DNA of 64,000 nucleotides from Pseudomonas poae. Lineage in GTDB: Bacteria; Pseudomonadota; Gammaproteobacteria; Pseudomonadales; Pseudomonadaceae. Of this stretch, positions 35,949 through 44,873 are shown one piece after another. Each line of letters begins with the position of its first letter. The stretch's first letter is position 1. The DNA is taken from positions 2,051,001 to 2,115,000 of the forward strand of contig CP110972.1 in assembly GCA_028869255.1 (NCBI GenBank), given 5' to 3'. Below the pieces are notes generated by a model that was not told the DNA's origin, ran no database searches, and was given only the letters and a program-made list of their open reading frames with translations. Both the position numbers and the translations under genes were made by a program.

Positions 35949-36826
35949 CGCAGATCATCGACCCGCCGCCCTCGCGCACGCGCCTGCTGCTGGACGGCGT
36001 GCGCGCTTTGCGCAAACCCGCGCTTGAGGGTGAACCCCTCCTGCCCAGAGAGCGCCTGGTGCGCTCGGCGGTGGAGCTGGATGCCAGCGCAATCGCCGCC
36101 TATGGCCGCGCCTGTGGTTTCAGGCACGAGCAGGGTGTGCCGCTGACCTATCCGCAGGTGCTGGCGTTCGCGCTGCACCTGATGCTGCTGACCCGGCCGA
36201 GCTTCCCGTACCCGGCGAGCGGCATGGTGCACCTGGCCAATCGGATCCGGCAGCACCAGCGCCTGCACGAAGGCCAGGCATTGCGCCTGGAGGTGTTCTG
36301 CGAGCGCTGGGTCGCGCATCCCAAGGGCCAGGCGCTGAGTATCGCCACGCGTGCCTACAGTGCCGGCGTGCGGGTGTGGGAAAGCGACAGCCTGTACCTG
36401 CGCCGTGACGTGAAAAAACCGGTGGGCGAGCCGTGGGGTGACGCGTTGCCGTTACAGGAAGAGGGCCTGCTGCGCACCCAGCGCTGGGTGCTGCCCGCTG
36501 ATCTGGGCCGGCGGTTTGCCAAGGTCTCGGGGGATTTCAACCCGATTCATACCTCGCTGATCGGCGCGAAAATCTTCGGTTTTCGCCGCGCCATCGCCCA
36601 TGGCATGTGGACCCTCGGTCGCGCACTGGCGGCCCAGCAACCTCCTGGCGGGCTGGAGCGGGCGCAAGCGCATTGCGACTTCAAGCTGCCGATCTTCCTG
36701 CCCGGCCAGGTCGCCCTGTGGAGCCACCCCGTGACCGGCCCGCGCCGTGAGTTCGAAGTGCGCAACCTGGCCGGCGACAAACCCCATATGCGCGGGCTAT
36801 TCATCTGGAACGAGAGCCTTAAATGA
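35936..36826 (+). CDS. MaoC-like (R)-hydratase / hot-dog fold dehydratase
   Basis: The 296-residue product has a hot-dog fold. The MaoC hydratase motif is in the C-terminal half: RRFAKVSGDFNPIHTSLIGAKIFGF with the catalytic Asp and His at about 200-205, followed by RAIAHGMWTLGRALA. The N-terminal half resembles a degenerate hot-dog repeat. It probably hydrates 2-enoyl-CoA or acts with the adjacent FabG-type reductase. It overlaps the thiolase start by four bases (ATGA at 36823-36826). Confidence 0.85.
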   Translation: MDYVTQIIDPPPSRTRLLLDGVRALRKPALEGEPLLPRERLVRSAVELDASAIAAYGRACGFRHEQGVPLTYPQVLAFALHLMLLTRPSFPYPASGMVHLANRIRQHQRLHEGQALRLEVFCERWVAHPKGQALSIATRAYSAGVRVWESDSLYLRRDVKKPVGEPWGDALPLQEEGLLRTQRWVLPADLGRRFAKVSGDFNPIHTSLIGAKIFGFRRAIAHGMWTLGRALAAQQPPGGLERAQAHCDFKLPIFLPGQVALWSHPVTGPRREFEVRNLAGDKPHMRGLFIWNESLK

Positions 36827-38121
36827 GTGACTACAGCTTCAATCCAGCCCCGACGCGCCGCGTGGCAATTATCGGCGGCAACCGCATTCCGTTTGCCCGT
36901 TCCAACACGGTGTATGCCCACGACAGCAACCAGGACTTGCTGGTGGCCGCCTTGCAGGGCCTGGTCGACCGCTACGACCTGCACGGCCAGCGCCTGGGCG
37001 AGTTTGCCGCAGGGGCGGTGATCAAGCATTCGCGGGATTTCAACCTGGCGCGTGAGTCGCTGCTGTCCACCACGCTGTCGCCGGACACGCCGGCCTACGA
37101 CGTGCAGCAAGCCTGCGGCACCGGCCTGGAAGCGGCCTTGCTGGTCGCCAATAAAATCGCCCTCGGGCAGATCGAGGTGGGCATTGCCGGCGGCGCCGAC
37201 ACCACCTCCGATGCCCCGATCGGCATCAACGAATCCCTGCGCCACACCTTGCTCGCGGCCAACCGCGCCAAGGGCCTGGGCGACAAGCTCAAGGCGCTGC
37301 TGAACGTGCGCCCGTCGATGTTCTTCAAACCGCTGCTGCCGCGTAATGGTGAGCCGCGCACCGGTTTGTCCATGGGCGAGCATTGCGAAGCAATGGCCCA
37401 GCGCTGGCAGATCAAGCGCCTGGCCCAGGATGAACTGACCCTCACCAGCCATCAGCGCCTGGATGCGGCCTATAAACGCGGGTTCTTTGATGACCTGATC
37501 AGCCCCCATCGTGGCCTGGCCCGGGACAACAACCTGCGCGCCGACGCCAGCCTGGAAAAACTCGCCGGCCTGGCCCCGGCCTATGACCGCCAGAACGGCA
37601 CCCTCACGGCGGGTAATTCCACGCCGCTCACCGACGGCGCCTCGGTGGTGTTACTGGCCAGCGAGGCCTGGGCGGCAGCCAATGGCTGGCCGGTGCTGGC
37701 CTACCTGCGTACCGGCGAGACGGCGGCAGTGAACTTTGTCGACGGCACCGAAGGCTTGCTGATGGCCCCGGCCTATGCCGTGCCGCGCATGCTCAAACGC
37801 GAAGGGCTGAGCTTTGCCGATTTTGATTTCTTCGAGATCCACGAAGCGTTTGCCGCCCAGGTGTTGTGCACCCTCAAAGCCTGGGAAGACCCGGACTACT
37901 GCCGCGAACGGCTAGGCCTGGAAGCGCCGCTGGGCGCCATCGACCGCGCCAAAATGAACGTCAACGGTGGCTCGCTCGGCTGCGGCCATCCGTTTGCTGC
38001 CACGGGTGGCCGGCAATTGGCGGCGCTGGCCAAAATCATCAATGAAAACGGCGGTGGGCGCGGCCTGATCTCGATTTGTGCGGCAGGCGGGCTGGGCATT
38101 ACCGCCATCGTCGAAAAGTAG
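36823..38121 (+). CDS. fadI: Acetyl-CoA C-acyltransferase (FadI-type thiolase)
   Basis: The 432-residue thiolase has the acylated cysteine in QQACGTG at residue 98, HEAFAAQ at 340, GCGHPFAATGG with His at 389, and the second cysteine in CAAGG at 419. The catalytic set is complete. Length and the internal insertion (FKPLLPRNGEPRTGLSMGEH) fit the FadI branch rather than FadA. It would release acetyl-CoA at the end of each cycle. It is coupled to the hydratase gene upstream, and fadD follows after 31 bp. Confidence 0.9.
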   Translation: MSDYSFNPAPTRRVAIIGGNRIPFARSNTVYAHDSNQDLLVAALQGLVDRYDLHGQRLGEFAAGAVIKHSRDFNLARESLLSTTLSPDTPAYDVQQACGTGLEAALLVANKIALGQIEVGIAGGADTTSDAPIGINESLRHTLLAANRAKGLGDKLKALLNVRPSMFFKPLLPRNGEPRTGLSMGEHCEAMAQRWQIKRLAQDELTLTSHQRLDAAYKRGFFDDLISPHRGLARDNNLRADASLEKLAGLAPAYDRQNGTLTAGNSTPLTDGASVVLLASEAWAAANGWPVLAYLRTGETAAVNFVDGTEGLLMAPAYAVPRMLKREGLSFADFDFFEIHEAFAAQVLCTLKAWEDPDYCRERLGLEAPLGAIDRAKMNVNGGSLGCGHPFAATGGRQLAALAKIINENGGGRGLISICAAGGLGITAIVEK

Positions 38122-38152
38122 CGCTGTCAAAAACAACAACAAGGAGACTGCC

Positions 38153-39856
38153 ATGAACGCTGTAAGCCAGGAACACACCGAACGGATCTGGTTGAACGCT
38201 TACCTGCCCGGCGTCCCGGCAGACATCGAGGCCGGTATCGAGGACTACCCATCGTTGCGCGAGGTATTCCTGGAGCACCTGGAGCAGTTTCGCGAACGGG
38301 TCGCGTACGTCAGCATCGGCACCGAAATGACCTACGCCGACTGGCAGGTGCAAGGCGTCGCGTTTGCGGCCTGGCTGCAGGGCCAGGGTGTACAGCCGGG
38401 CGACCGCGTGGCGCTGATGATGCCCAACTGCTTGCAGTACCCGATCTGCCTGCTGGGCACCATCCTGGCCGGGGCGGTGGTGGTTAACGTCAACCCGTTG
38501 TACACCGCGCATGAGCTCAAGCATTTGCTCAAGGACAGCGGTGCGGAAACCGTGGTGATCTTCGAAAACTTCGCGCATACCCTGGAGAAAGTCATCGGTG
38601 GCAGCAGCGTCAAGCGCGTGGTGGTGGCGGCCATCGGCGACCTGCTCGGCACCTTCAAGGGCGCGGCGATGAACTTTATCCTGCGCAGCGTGCAAAAACA
38701 GGTGCCCCGGTTCAATTTGCGCGGGTCGCTGCGTTTCAATCAGACCCTTAAGCAGGGCCGGGGGCTGAACCACTTGCCGGTGCAGATGCACCTCGACGAC
38801 CTGGCCTTTTTGCAATACACCGGCGGCACCACGGGAGATGCCAAGGGCGTGATGCTCAGCCACCGCAATATCATCGCCAACCTGCTGCAAGCCAAGGCGT
38901 GGGTCGGCGACCAACTGGACCAGCACAAGCAGGAAACCAACGTCACCTTGCTGCCGCTGTACCACATCTTTTCGCTGACGGTGAACTGCCTGATGTTCAT
39001 GTGCCTGGGCGGGCGCAACATCCTGATCGCCAACCCACGGGATGTGAAACGCGTGCAGATGATCCTGCGCAAGGAGCGTTTCAACGGCATCGCCGGGGTC
39101 AACACGCTGTTCAACGGTTTGCTGGAGAATAAGGCGTTCTGTGCGCGGGACTTTTCCGACCTGCGCATGGTGATCGCCGGTGGCATGGCCACGCACACGG
39201 CGGTGGCCAAGCGCTGGAAGGAAGTGACCGGGCTGCCGATTATCGAAGGCTACGGCCTCACCGAGTGTTCGCCGGTGGTGAGCATCAGCCCGATCAACAT
39301 TGCGCGCATGCGCGAGATGGAGTTTACCGGCAGCATTGGCGTGCCCTTGCCGTCGACCTGGGTGCGGTTTGTTCGCGAGGACGGCGAGCTGGCGGATATC
39401 GGCGAGCCGGGCGAGTTGCAGGTGCGCGGCCCGCAGGTGATGCAAGGCTACTGGAAACGCCCGCAAGCCACCGCTGAGGTGCTGGATGCCGAAGGGTGGC
39501 TGTCGACCGGGGATATCGGGGTGATGGACGCGCGCGGCTATATCCGCCTGGTGGACCGCAAGAAGGACATGATTCTGGTCTCCGGTTTCAACGTGTACCC
39601 CAATGAAATCGAAGACGTGGTGGCGTTGCACCCGGGTGTCGGCGAAGTGGCGGCGATTGGTGTGGAGGATGGCGTGACCGGCGAGAAGGTCAAGATCATC
39701 GTGGTGCGCAAGGACCCGGACCTGACCCAGGAGCAGATTCTGGCGCACTGCCGCGAGTACCTGACCGGCTACAAAATGCCCAAGTATGTGGAGTTTCGAA
39801 CCACCGAGCTGCCCAAGACCACGGTCGGTAAAGTGCTGCGAAGAGCTTTGCGTTAA
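38153..39856 (+). CDS. fadD: Long-chain fatty-acid-CoA ligase FadD-like
   Basis: The ATG at 38153 follows AAGGAGA and gives 567 residues. The adenylation motifs are YTGGTTGDAKGVMLSH near 222, EGYGLTECSP near 366, STGDIGVMD, DRKKDMILVSGFNVYPNEIE near 468, and the C-terminal catalytic lysine in KTTVGKVLRR. It activates fatty acids, here possibly those made from alkanes by AlkB and later oxidation. It is the last gene of the beta-oxidation run, and a REP doublet follows 18 bp after its stop. Confidence 0.92.
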   Translation: MNAVSQEHTERIWLNAYLPGVPADIEAGIEDYPSLREVFLEHLEQFRERVAYVSIGTEMTYADWQVQGVAFAAWLQGQGVQPGDRVALMMPNCLQYPICLLGTILAGAVVVNVNPLYTAHELKHLLKDSGAETVVIFENFAHTLEKVIGGSSVKRVVVAAIGDLLGTFKGAAMNFILRSVQKQVPRFNLRGSLRFNQTLKQGRGLNHLPVQMHLDDLAFLQYTGGTTGDAKGVMLSHRNIIANLLQAKAWVGDQLDQHKQETNVTLLPLYHIFSLTVNCLMFMCLGGRNILIANPRDVKRVQMILRKERFNGIAGVNTLFNGLLENKAFCARDFSDLRMVIAGGMATHTAVAKRWKEVTGLPIIEGYGLTECSPVVSISPINIARMREMEFTGSIGVPLPSTWVRFVREDGELADIGEPGELQVRGPQVMQGYWKRPQATAEVLDAEGWLSTGDIGVMDARGYIRLVDRKKDMILVSGFNVYPNEIEDVVALHPGVGEVAAIGVEDGVTGEKVKIIVVRKDPDLTQEQILAHCREYLTGYKMPKYVEFRTTELPKTTVGKVLRRALR

Positions 39857-39873
39857 GCCATCACCCCTAACAC

Positions 39874-39964
39874 TGTGGGAGCCGGGCTTGCCCGCGATGG
39901 CGGTATTTCAGCCGATGAATTCAGCGACTGATACACCGTCATCGCGGGCAAGCCCGGCTCCACA
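39874..39964. repeat. REP doublet, GGGAGCCGGGCTTGCCCGCGATG type
   Basis: TGTGGGAGCCGGGCTTGCCC starts at 39874 and its inverse complement ends at 39964. The arms are continued inward by CGCGATGGCGGT and ACCGTCATCGCG. It lies between the convergent fadD and Gfo/Idh/MocA genes and may serve as a bidirectional transcription end. It belongs to a different REP subfamily from the element at 34443. Confidence 0.9.
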
Positions 39965-39981
39965 GGAGACCGTGCAGGGTT

Positions 39982-41097
39982 TCAGACTGCGTTCACCGTG
40001 ACCCAGCGCTCCTCGGCAGCCGCCACCCGAATCGCCGTCGCCAACCGTTCCACCGCCCACGCTGCTTCAAAATCAGTGCCATCCGCGCCCTGGCCGGCCA
40101 CGGCCATGATCAACTCCTGCACCTCCAGCGTCTTCAGTTCGTTGTACCCCAACTGATGCCCCGCAGCCGGGCTGAAGGCGGCGTAGCCGGGCAGGGCGGG
40201 GCCGGCCAACAAACGCTGGAAGCCGTCCTGGCCGACTCGGCACAGGCGCAGTTCGTTCAGGCGTTCCTGGTCGAATGCCAGCGTGCCTTGAGTGCCGCTG
40301 ATCTCGAAACTCAGGTGGTTCTTGTAGCCGTGCTTGAGCCAGCTGCTGCTCACCGTGCCGCGTGCGCCGTTGGCAAAACGCAGCAGGGCGTGCACCTGGT
40401 CATCCACTGCGATGGCTTTCAGTTCGGCGCTGCCTTTTACGGCAGGGCGTCGCGCATGCACGGTCTGGGTATCGGCGCACACACTGACCACCTCGCCCAC
40501 CAGGTAGTGCGCCATCGACAGCAAGTGGCTGCCCAGGTCCGCCAGCGCGCCACCGGCATGCGCCACTTCACAGCGCCACGACCAGGGCGAGGTCGGGTCG
40601 GCCATGAAGTCTTCACTGAACTCGCCCTGGAAACTGATGATGTCGCCAAGCTCGCCATTGGCAATCATCTGCCGCGCCAGGCTGATCATCGGGTTGTGCT
40701 GGTAGTTGTAGCCGACCCGCGTCACCACGCCGGCCGTGCTGGCAGCTCGGCGCATGGCGTCGGCCTGTTCCAGGCTGACCGCCAGGGGTTTTTCGCAGTA
40801 CACCGCCTTGCCCGCGGCAATCGCGGCCATGGCCATGGGGTAGTGCAGATGGTTGGGTGTGGTAATGGCCACCACCTCCACCGTGGGGTCGTTGATCAGC
40901 GCCTGCCAGTCGCCGTGCGCCTGGGCAAAGCCCCAGGCCTTGGCGCAGTGTTGCGCCCGTTCGGTGTCGGCATCGGCCAGGGCGGCCAGCTTGAGGGTGA
41001 CCGGGAGTTCAAATACCGCCCGGGCATTGTTGAACGCCAGCGCATGGGCGCGGCCCATGAAGCCTGTGCCGATCAAGCCGATTCCGAGTTCACGCAT
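39982..41097 (-). CDS. Gfo/Idh/MocA-family NAD(P)-dependent oxidoreductase, possibly inositol-related
   Basis: The 371-residue product has an N-terminal Rossmann domain with GLIGTGFMGRAHALAF at about 7-22, TTPNHLHYP, and the conserved EKPLAVS near residue 99. A C-terminal alpha/beta domain with the catalytic-site segment AGGALADLGSHLLSMAHYLVG follows. The family oxidises polyols and sugars. The substrate is not readable, but two GGAA-N6-TTC operator copies just upstream resemble the IolR site of inositol regulons, so an inositol-linked role is my best guess. Confidence 0.85.
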   Translation of the reverse strand: MRELGIGLIGTGFMGRAHALAFNNARAVFELPVTLKLAALADADTERAQHCAKAWGFAQAHGDWQALINDPTVEVVAITTPNHLHYPMAMAAIAAGKAVYCEKPLAVSLEQADAMRRAASTAGVVTRVGYNYQHNPMISLARQMIANGELGDIISFQGEFSEDFMADPTSPWSWRCEVAHAGGALADLGSHLLSMAHYLVGEVVSVCADTQTVHARRPAVKGSAELKAIAVDDQVHALLRFANGARGTVSSSWLKHGYKNHLSFEISGTQGTLAFDQERLNELRLCRVGQDGFQRLLAGPALPGYAAFSPAAGHQLGYNELKTLEVQELIMAVAGQGADGTDFEAAWAVERLATAIRVAAAEERWVTVNAV

Positions 41098-41138
41098 AGC
41101 CGTGGTCCTTTGGATTATTGTTTTCAGGAAGGCTATTA

Positions 41139-41189
41139 ATGGAATAAAAATTCCTTAATTTCAATAGATGGAATAAAAATTCATTAATT
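41139..41189. promoter_or_regulatory. Two tandem RpiR/IolR-like operators
   Basis: ATGGAATAAAAATTCCTTAA and its continuation (41139-41160) are repeated with one mismatch at 41168-41189, 29 bp apart. Each core is palindromic, GGAAT-AAAA-ATTC(C/A), and fits GGAA-N6-TTCC, the motif reported for the RpiR-family inositol regulator IolR in Sinorhizobium. The first copy ends 42 bp before the start of the divergent oxidoreductase gene. The rest of the 284-bp gap 41098-41381 shows no ORF. Confidence 0.6.
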
Positions 41190-41381
41190 AGTCTGGCTGA
41201 TGCAGACATATTCAGGGTAGGACCTGAAGCCGCCAGTTAACAAAAGATAACGTAGCGCCGATTGTCAGACGATTCGAAACCCCGATAGGATGGCCCCTGC
41301 TTCCTCAGGCGCTCTAGATTGCAGGTTTCAGAGGCCAGGAAGGCAAGACGACCTAACAATAATAAATCGGGAGAAAGGTCT

Positions 41382-42437
41382 ATGAGTGAGCCTGTCATGG
41401 GTTGGGTTGTTTGCCGCCCACGCGCCGCACGCAGGGTTGCGATGCTGGCCGCAGCGCTCTCGCTGTTTGGACTGGGGGTAACGGCAGCCGCGTTGTCCAC
41501 CTCCGTCCAGGCCGCCGGCGATACCAGCTTTGCGATTGAATCCCCCAAGGCCGCCAAGGGCCTGATGATCGACGTGGTGCATGCAGGCAAACGCCTGGTG
41601 GCGGTCGGTGATCGCGGGCACATCCTCTATTCCGATGACCAGGGCAGCACCTGGGCCCAGGCCAAAGTGCCGACCCGGCAACTGCTCACGGCGGTGTATT
41701 TCGTCGACGACAAACAGGGCTGGGCGGTCGGCCATGATGCGCAGATCCTCGCCAGTTCCGACGGCGGCGCCACCTGGGCCCAGCAATATCAGGACCTCAA
41801 GCGCGAAGCCCCATTGCTCGACGTGTGGTTCAACGACGCCAACCACGGCCTGGCCGTGGGCGCCTACGGTGCGCTGATCGAAACCACCGACGGCGGTAAA
41901 ACCTGGGACGACGTCAGCGACCGCCTCGACAACGAAGACCAGTTCCACCTCAACGCCATCGCCCACATCAAGGACGCCGGCCTGTTTATCGTGGGCGAGC
42001 AGGGCAGCATGTTCCGCTCCAGCGACGACGGCCAGACCTGGGAAAAACTCGAAGGCCCCTACGAGGGTTCGTTGTTCGGGGTGATCAGCACCGCACAGCC
42101 GCAAACCCTGTTGGCTTACGGCCTGCGCGGCAACCTGTATCGCTCCACGGATTTCGGCAGCACCTGGGAGCAGGTCGAATTGAACGCGGCGCGTGGGGCG
42201 CTGGAGTTTGGTCTGTCGGGCGCGACCTTGCTCGATGACGGCGCCATCGTCGTGGTCGGCAACGGCGGCAGCGTGGTGGTCAGCCATGACGATGGGGTGA
42301 CCTTCAGCGTGTTCAATCGCCCGGATCGCATTTCGCTTTCGTCGGTGACGGCGGCAGGCAATGGCAACTTGATTCTGGCCGGGCAGGGTGGTGTGCGTAT
42401 CGCCACGGCCACCGGCGCCGAACCGACAAAACAATAA
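41382..42437 (+). CDS. YCF48-type beta-propeller protein with Asp-box repeats, exported
   Basis: The ATG at 41382 follows GGGAGAAAGG and gives 351 residues. A signal peptide ends at about SVQAA. The mature protein has six Asp-box (S-x-D-x-G-x-T-W) blades: YSDDQGSTW, SSDGGATW, TTDGGKTW, SSDDGQTW, STDFGSTW and a degenerate SHDDGVTF. This is the YCF48/BNR propeller fold. It is followed after 15 bp by an RND/MMPL exporter gene, a pairing seen repeatedly in pseudomonads, and is probably its periplasmic partner. Confidence 0.85.
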   Translation: MSEPVMGWVVCRPRAARRVAMLAAALSLFGLGVTAAALSTSVQAAGDTSFAIESPKAAKGLMIDVVHAGKRLVAVGDRGHILYSDDQGSTWAQAKVPTRQLLTAVYFVDDKQGWAVGHDAQILASSDGGATWAQQYQDLKREAPLLDVWFNDANHGLAVGAYGALIETTDGGKTWDDVSDRLDNEDQFHLNAIAHIKDAGLFIVGEQGSMFRSSDDGQTWEKLEGPYEGSLFGVISTAQPQTLLAYGLRGNLYRSTDFGSTWEQVELNAARGALEFGLSGATLLDDGAIVVVGNGGSVVVSHDDGVTFSVFNRPDRISLSSVTAAGNGNLILAGQGGVRIATATGAEPTKQ

Positions 42438-42452
42438 GAAGGCGGGGAAAGA

Positions 42453-44828
42453 ATGAGCAGTCATCACAACGATAAAGCGACCTTTCTTGAGCGCCTGATC
42501 TTCAACAACCGCCCGGCAGTGATCGTGATCTGCCTGCTGGTGAGCATTTTCCTGTTCTGGCAGGCGACGTTGATTCGCCCGTCCACCAGCTTTGAAAAGA
42601 TGATCCCCCTTACGCACCCCTTCATCGAAAAGATGATGGAACACCGCAACGACCTGGCGAACCTGGGCAACACGGTGCGCATCTCGGTGGAGGCCAAGGA
42701 CGGTGACATCTTCACCAAGGAGTACATGGAGACCCTGCGCCAGATCAACGACGAGGTGTTCTACATCTCCGGCGTCGACCGCTCGGGCCTCAAGTCGCTG
42801 TGGAGCCCCAGCGTACGCTGGACCGAAGTGACCGAAGAAGGCTTCGCCGGTGGTGAAGTGATCCCGCAGAGCTACAACGGCTCGGCGCAAAGCCTCGACC
42901 AGCTGCGCAATAACGTACTCAAGTCCGGCCAGGTCGGGCGCCTGGTGGCCAACGACTTCAAGTCGAGCATCGTCGATATCCCGCTGCTGGAGTCCTACCC
43001 GGATCCGCAGGACCAGGGCAAGTTGCTGGCCCTGGACTACCGCAAGTTCTCCCATGAACTCGAAGACAAGATCCGCGACAAGTTCGAGGCGCAGAACCCC
43101 AACGTCAAGATCCATATCGTCGGGTTTGCCAAGAAGGTCGGCGACCTGATCGACGGCCTGGTGATGGTGGTGCTGTTCTTCGGCGTCGCGTTCGTCATCA
43201 CCTTGATTCTGCTGCTGTGGTTCACCAACTGCCTGCGCAGCACCATCGCAGTATTGAGCACCACGCTGGTGGCGGTGGTCTGGCAACTCGGTTTGATGCA
43301 CTTCTTCGGCTTCGGCCTCGATCCGTATTCGATGCTGGTGCCGTTCCTGATTTTCGCCATCGGTATTTCCCATGGCGTGCAGAAAATTAACGGGATCGCC
43401 CTGCAATCGAGTGAGGCGGACAACGCGCTTACGGCCGCACGCCGCACCTTCCGACAACTGTTCCTGCCCGGGATGATCGCGATCCTCGCGGATGCGGTGG
43501 GCTTTATCACGCTGCTGATCATCGACATCGGCGTGATCCGTGAACTGGCGATCGGCGCCTCCATCGGTGTGGCGGTGATCGTGTTCACCAACCTGATCCT
43601 GCTGCCGGTGGCGATTTCCTATGCCGGCATCAGCCAGCGCGCCATTGCCCGGAGCAAGAAGGATGCGCACCGCGACCACCCGTTCTGGCGCCTGCTGTCG
43701 AAATTTGCCAGCGCCAAAGTCGCGCCGGTTTCGATCCTGCTGGCGCTGGTCGCCTTCGGCGGCGGCCTTTGGTATAGCCAGAACCTGAAGATCGGCGACC
43801 TCGACCAGGGCGCGCCGGAACTGCGCCCGGACTCGCGCTACAACAAAGACAACAACTTCATCATCAGCAACTACTCCACCAGCTCCGATGTGCTGGTGGT
43901 GATGGTCAAGACCAAGGCTGAAGGGTGTTCGCGCTATGAAGCCATGGCGCCCATCGATCAGTTGATGTGGAAGATGCAGAACACCGAGGGCGTGCAGTCG
44001 GCGATTTCGCTGGTGACCGTGTCCAAGCAGATGATCAAGGGCATGAACGAGGGCAACCTGAAATGGGAAACCCTGTCGCGCAACCCCGACGTACTGAACA
44101 ACTCCATCGCCCGCGCCGATGGCCTGTACAACAACAATTGCTCGCTGGCGCCGGTGCTGGTGTTCCTCAACGACCACAAGGCCGAAACCCTCGACCGTGC
44201 GGTGCATGCGGTGCAGGACTTCGCCAAGGAAAACAACAAGGACGGCCTGGAATTCATTCTCGCTGCCGGTAACGCCGGGATCGAAGCGGCCACCAACGAG
44301 GTGATCAAGGAGTCGGAACTGACCATCCTGATTCTGGTGTACCTGTGCGTGGCCACCATGTGCATGATCACCTTCCGTTCCTGGGCGGCGACCCTGTGCA
44401 TCGTGCTGCCGCTGGTGCTGACCTCGGTGCTGGGCAACGCGTTGATGGCGTTCATGGGCATCGGCGTCAAGGTCGCGACCTTGCCGGTGGTGGCGCTGGG
44501 CGTGGGGATCGGCGTGGACTACGGTATCTATATCTACAGTCGCCTGGAAAGCTTCCTGCGCGCCGGGTTGCCACTGCAAGAGGCGTACTACCAGACGCTC
44601 AAGTCCACCGGTAAAGCCGTGCTCTTCACCGGCCTGTGCCTGGCGATCGGCGTGTGCACCTGGATTTTCTCGGCGATCAAGTTCCAGGCCGACATGGGCT
44701 TGATGCTGACCTTTATGCTGTTGTGGAACATGTTCGGCGCGCTGTGGCTGTTGCCGGCGTTGGCACGCTTCCTGATCAAACCAGAGAAGCTCGCGGGGCA
44801 GAAGGGCAACTCGCTGTTTGCCCATTAG
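42453..44828 (+). CDS. RND/MMPL-family exporter
   Basis: The 791-residue inner-membrane protein has the RND layout: a first transmembrane helix (VIVICLLVSIFLFWQA), a large periplasmic loop (about 40-235), a group of helices (DGLVMVVLFFGVAFVITLILLL onwards), a second periplasmic loop, and a second helix group ending with GVGIGVDYGIYIYSRLESFL. A short KPEKLAGQ tail closes it. It is of the MMPL/HpnN-like type that moves lipids or hydrophobic compounds, not the tripartite drug-efflux type, since no membrane-fusion protein is nearby. The substrate is unknown. A strong terminator follows. Confidence 0.88.
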   Translation: MSSHHNDKATFLERLIFNNRPAVIVICLLVSIFLFWQATLIRPSTSFEKMIPLTHPFIEKMMEHRNDLANLGNTVRISVEAKDGDIFTKEYMETLRQINDEVFYISGVDRSGLKSLWSPSVRWTEVTEEGFAGGEVIPQSYNGSAQSLDQLRNNVLKSGQVGRLVANDFKSSIVDIPLLESYPDPQDQGKLLALDYRKFSHELEDKIRDKFEAQNPNVKIHIVGFAKKVGDLIDGLVMVVLFFGVAFVITLILLLWFTNCLRSTIAVLSTTLVAVVWQLGLMHFFGFGLDPYSMLVPFLIFAIGISHGVQKINGIALQSSEADNALTAARRTFRQLFLPGMIAILADAVGFITLLIIDIGVIRELAIGASIGVAVIVFTNLILLPVAISYAGISQRAIARSKKDAHRDHPFWRLLSKFASAKVAPVSILLALVAFGGGLWYSQNLKIGDLDQGAPELRPDSRYNKDNNFIISNYSTSSDVLVVMVKTKAEGCSRYEAMAPIDQLMWKMQNTEGVQSAISLVTVSKQMIKGMNEGNLKWETLSRNPDVLNNSIARADGLYNNNCSLAPVLVFLNDHKAETLDRAVHAVQDFAKENNKDGLEFILAAGNAGIEAATNEVIKESELTILILVYLCVATMCMITFRSWAATLCIVLPLVLTSVLGNALMAFMGIGVKVATLPVVALGVGIGVDYGIYIYSRLESFLRAGLPLQEAYYQTLKSTGKAVLFTGLCLAIGVCTWIFSAIKFQADMGLMLTFMLLWNMFGALWLLPALARFLIKPEKLAGQKGNSLFAH

Positions 44829-44834
44829 GCTGGG

Positions 44835-44861
44835 AAAAGCCGGGCGTTGCGCCCGGCTTTT
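44835..44861. terminator. Bidirectional intrinsic terminator
   Basis: AAAAGCCGGGC and GCCCGGCTTTT are perfect complements around GTTGC, giving a G+C-rich stem with A and T tracts on the two sides. It lies between the stop of the MMPL exporter (44828) and the end of the convergent toxin-like gene (44874), so it can stop both transcripts. Confidence 0.9.
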
Positions 44862-44873
44862 CGGTCAATGCCC

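Noticed and set aside
41328..44825. An 1165-codon open frame on the - strand across the YCF48 and MMPL genes
   Set aside because: It lies wholly antisense to two genes with clear family motifs. Its product is rich in His, Gln, Arg and Gly without any fold signature, as expected from GC-rich codon bias on the other strand.
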